In this document: one piece after another, positions 63,684 through 64,000 of the stretch
Layout: the number at the start of each line of letters is the position of its first letter
Numbering within the stretch: the first letter of the stretch is position 1
NCBI GenBank assembly: GCA_041946825.1
Contig: JBHGBD010000022.1
Coordinates: 17,504 to 81,503, forward strand
Source: CAZTHM01 sp041946825
GTDB taxonomy: Bacteria; Acidobacteriota; Terriglobia; UBA7540
Direction: 5' to 3'
Length of the DNA stretch: 64,000 bases
Program-made: the position numbers and the translations under genes
Notes under the pieces: generated by a model
What the model saw: only the letters and a program-made list of their open reading frames with translations
What the model was told of the DNA's origin: nothing
Database searches by the model: none

Positions 63684-63941
63684 TTGAACTCGGATGCTTG
63701 AAGTGTTCTACAGCATATAGTTGAAAAGCCCTGGCCGACTAGCTCGGCGTCATGAACCGAGCGAATGGCGTCCCTTCCCGCTTCCACGCAGCGACAAGAG
63801 AAACGCTCCAGACACAAGTCCTATCGAGCATTCCAATCCGAATATGAGACAAACTCCGGCGAGCCCGGATTGGGTTTTGGAACAGAATCTAGGGTTTTGG
63901 AACAGGTTTGAGATTCGGGGCTTGCTGTAATTGATTGATTT
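63684..63941. other. Right end of the element, no gene supported
   Basis: About 260 bases. It contains the tandem GGGTTTTGGAACA repeats listed separately. A 69-residue frame here shows no protein-like pattern. Confidence 0.4.
63872..63904. repeat. Candidate integrase arm-type sites, right end
   Basis: GGGTTTTGGAACA occurs at 63872-63884 and at 63892-63904, exactly 20 bases apart. TTTTGGAACA also occurs at 53140-53149 just inside the left end. Confidence 0.5.
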
Positions 63942-63988
63942 GATGGTGCCGCGGGACGGAGTTGAACCGCCGACGCCAGCCTTTTCAG
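63942..63988 (-). repeat. Right attachment site (47-bp direct repeat)
   Basis: Identical to 53018-53064; it forms the 3' part of the tRNA-Phe gene from the anticodon loop to just beyond the CCA end. The intact tRNA is thus restored at this side of the element. Confidence 0.9.
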
Positions 63989-64000
63989 GGCTGCGCTCTA
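63944..64000 (-). tRNA. tRNA-Phe (GAA), 5' part outside window
   Basis: 57 bases of the 3' side are visible. The anticodon stem CAGCC/GGCTG encloses the loop CTGAAAA, giving anticodon GAA. The T-arm is GGCGG TTCAACT CCGTC, the acceptor strand ends in CCGCGGCA and CCA is encoded (63944-63946, minus strand). The D-arm and 5' acceptor strand lie beyond base 64000. It is the integration target of the element. Confidence 0.88.

Larger units (their letters stand above)
53018..63988. mobile_element. Integrative element in tRNA-Phe with tyrosine recombinase, replication gene and defence cargo
   Basis: The borders are two exact 47-bp direct repeats (53018-53064 and 63942-63988). The right one is the 3' half of a tRNA-Phe gene. 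About 10.9 kb lies between them. Just inside the left border is a tyrosine recombinase gene, as expected for tRNA-targeted elements. Upstream of it are a small zinc-ribbon-like gene and a replication-initiator-like gene with repeats around its start. The cargo is a Type ISP-like restriction-modification enzyme, an AlbA_2 protein, a GIY-YIG-like protein and several small Cys-rich genes. No capsid, terminase, pI/Zot or conjugation gene was seen, so it is either an integrative plasmid or a satellite that borrows a helper. Confidence 0.85.

Noticed and set aside
63721..63930. 69-codon frame at the right end of the element
   Set aside because: It covers the tandem arm-like repeats and gives a low-complexity product.
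1..64000. CRISPR array
   Set aside because: No series of regularly spaced direct repeats was found; the regular patterns at 3081-4811 and 22307-25363 are TPR-coding repeats.

Overview
The window looks like a chromosomal segment of a soil-type Acidobacteriota. This is an inference from gene content: an Oar-like TonB-dependent receptor with an N-terminal carboxypeptidase-regulatory domain, an ASPIC/UnbV protein, giant TPR proteins, many secreted Tat or Sec carbohydrate enzymes, high GC and frequent GTG starts. No rRNA or other direct taxonomic marker is present.

Layout. (1) 1-4.8 kb, minus strand: a TPR protein, a fused alpha-beta E1 of a 2-oxoacid dehydrogenase, and the start of its E2 partner, which runs off the left edge. 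(2) 5.5-22.2 kb, plus strand: a decayed GH127-like remnant, two paralogous secreted clan-A-like glycoside hydrolases, a RhaT-type sugar permease, an ASPIC/UnbV protein, a cupin, a secreted formamidase-like protein, a GH51-like arabinofuranosidase, an SDR, an IclR regulator, an HpcH/HpaI aldolase, a cyclase-family hydrolase and a D-2-hydroxyacid dehydrogenase. Together these suggest release, import and oxidative or aldolytic breakdown of plant-type deoxy-sugars or pentoses. (3) 22.3-25.4 kb: a 1018-aa TPR protein on the minus strand. (4) 25.7-38.0 kb, plus strand: a glycan-use block with the TonB receptor, a GH38-like enzyme, a GH127-like enzyme with its Glu/Cys metal set, a fucose-isomerase-like protein, a URO-D-family protein and a truncated second copy of the GH38-like gene. 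(5) 38.1-46.7 kb: a DMT permease, a tight PfkB / epimerase / Gfo-Idh operon, myo-inositol-1-phosphate synthase, an MFS permease and a Tat-exported sugar isomerase/epimerase-like protein. (6) 47.1-52.6 kb: a TonB-receptor relic, an ECF sigma factor with a coupled 55-aa ORF, and a multi-PAS histidine kinase with a NarL-type response regulator.

(7) 53.0-64.0 kb is an integrated mobile element. A 47-bp perfect direct repeat lies at 53018-53064 and 63942-63988. The right copy is the 3' part of a tRNA-Phe gene that continues past the window. A tyrosine recombinase sits just inside the left copy. A replication-initiator-like gene follows, with a 14-bp perfect inverted repeat around its start codon and iteron-like repeats behind it. 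The cargo is a Type ISP-like restriction-modification enzyme, an AlbA_2 (Schlafen-type) protein, a GIY-YIG-like protein and an unusual set of small cysteine-rich (zinc-ribbon-like) proteins, several of them below 60 residues. This element is the best candidate for an undescribed system: a compact replicating or integrating element carrying a putative defence cassette.
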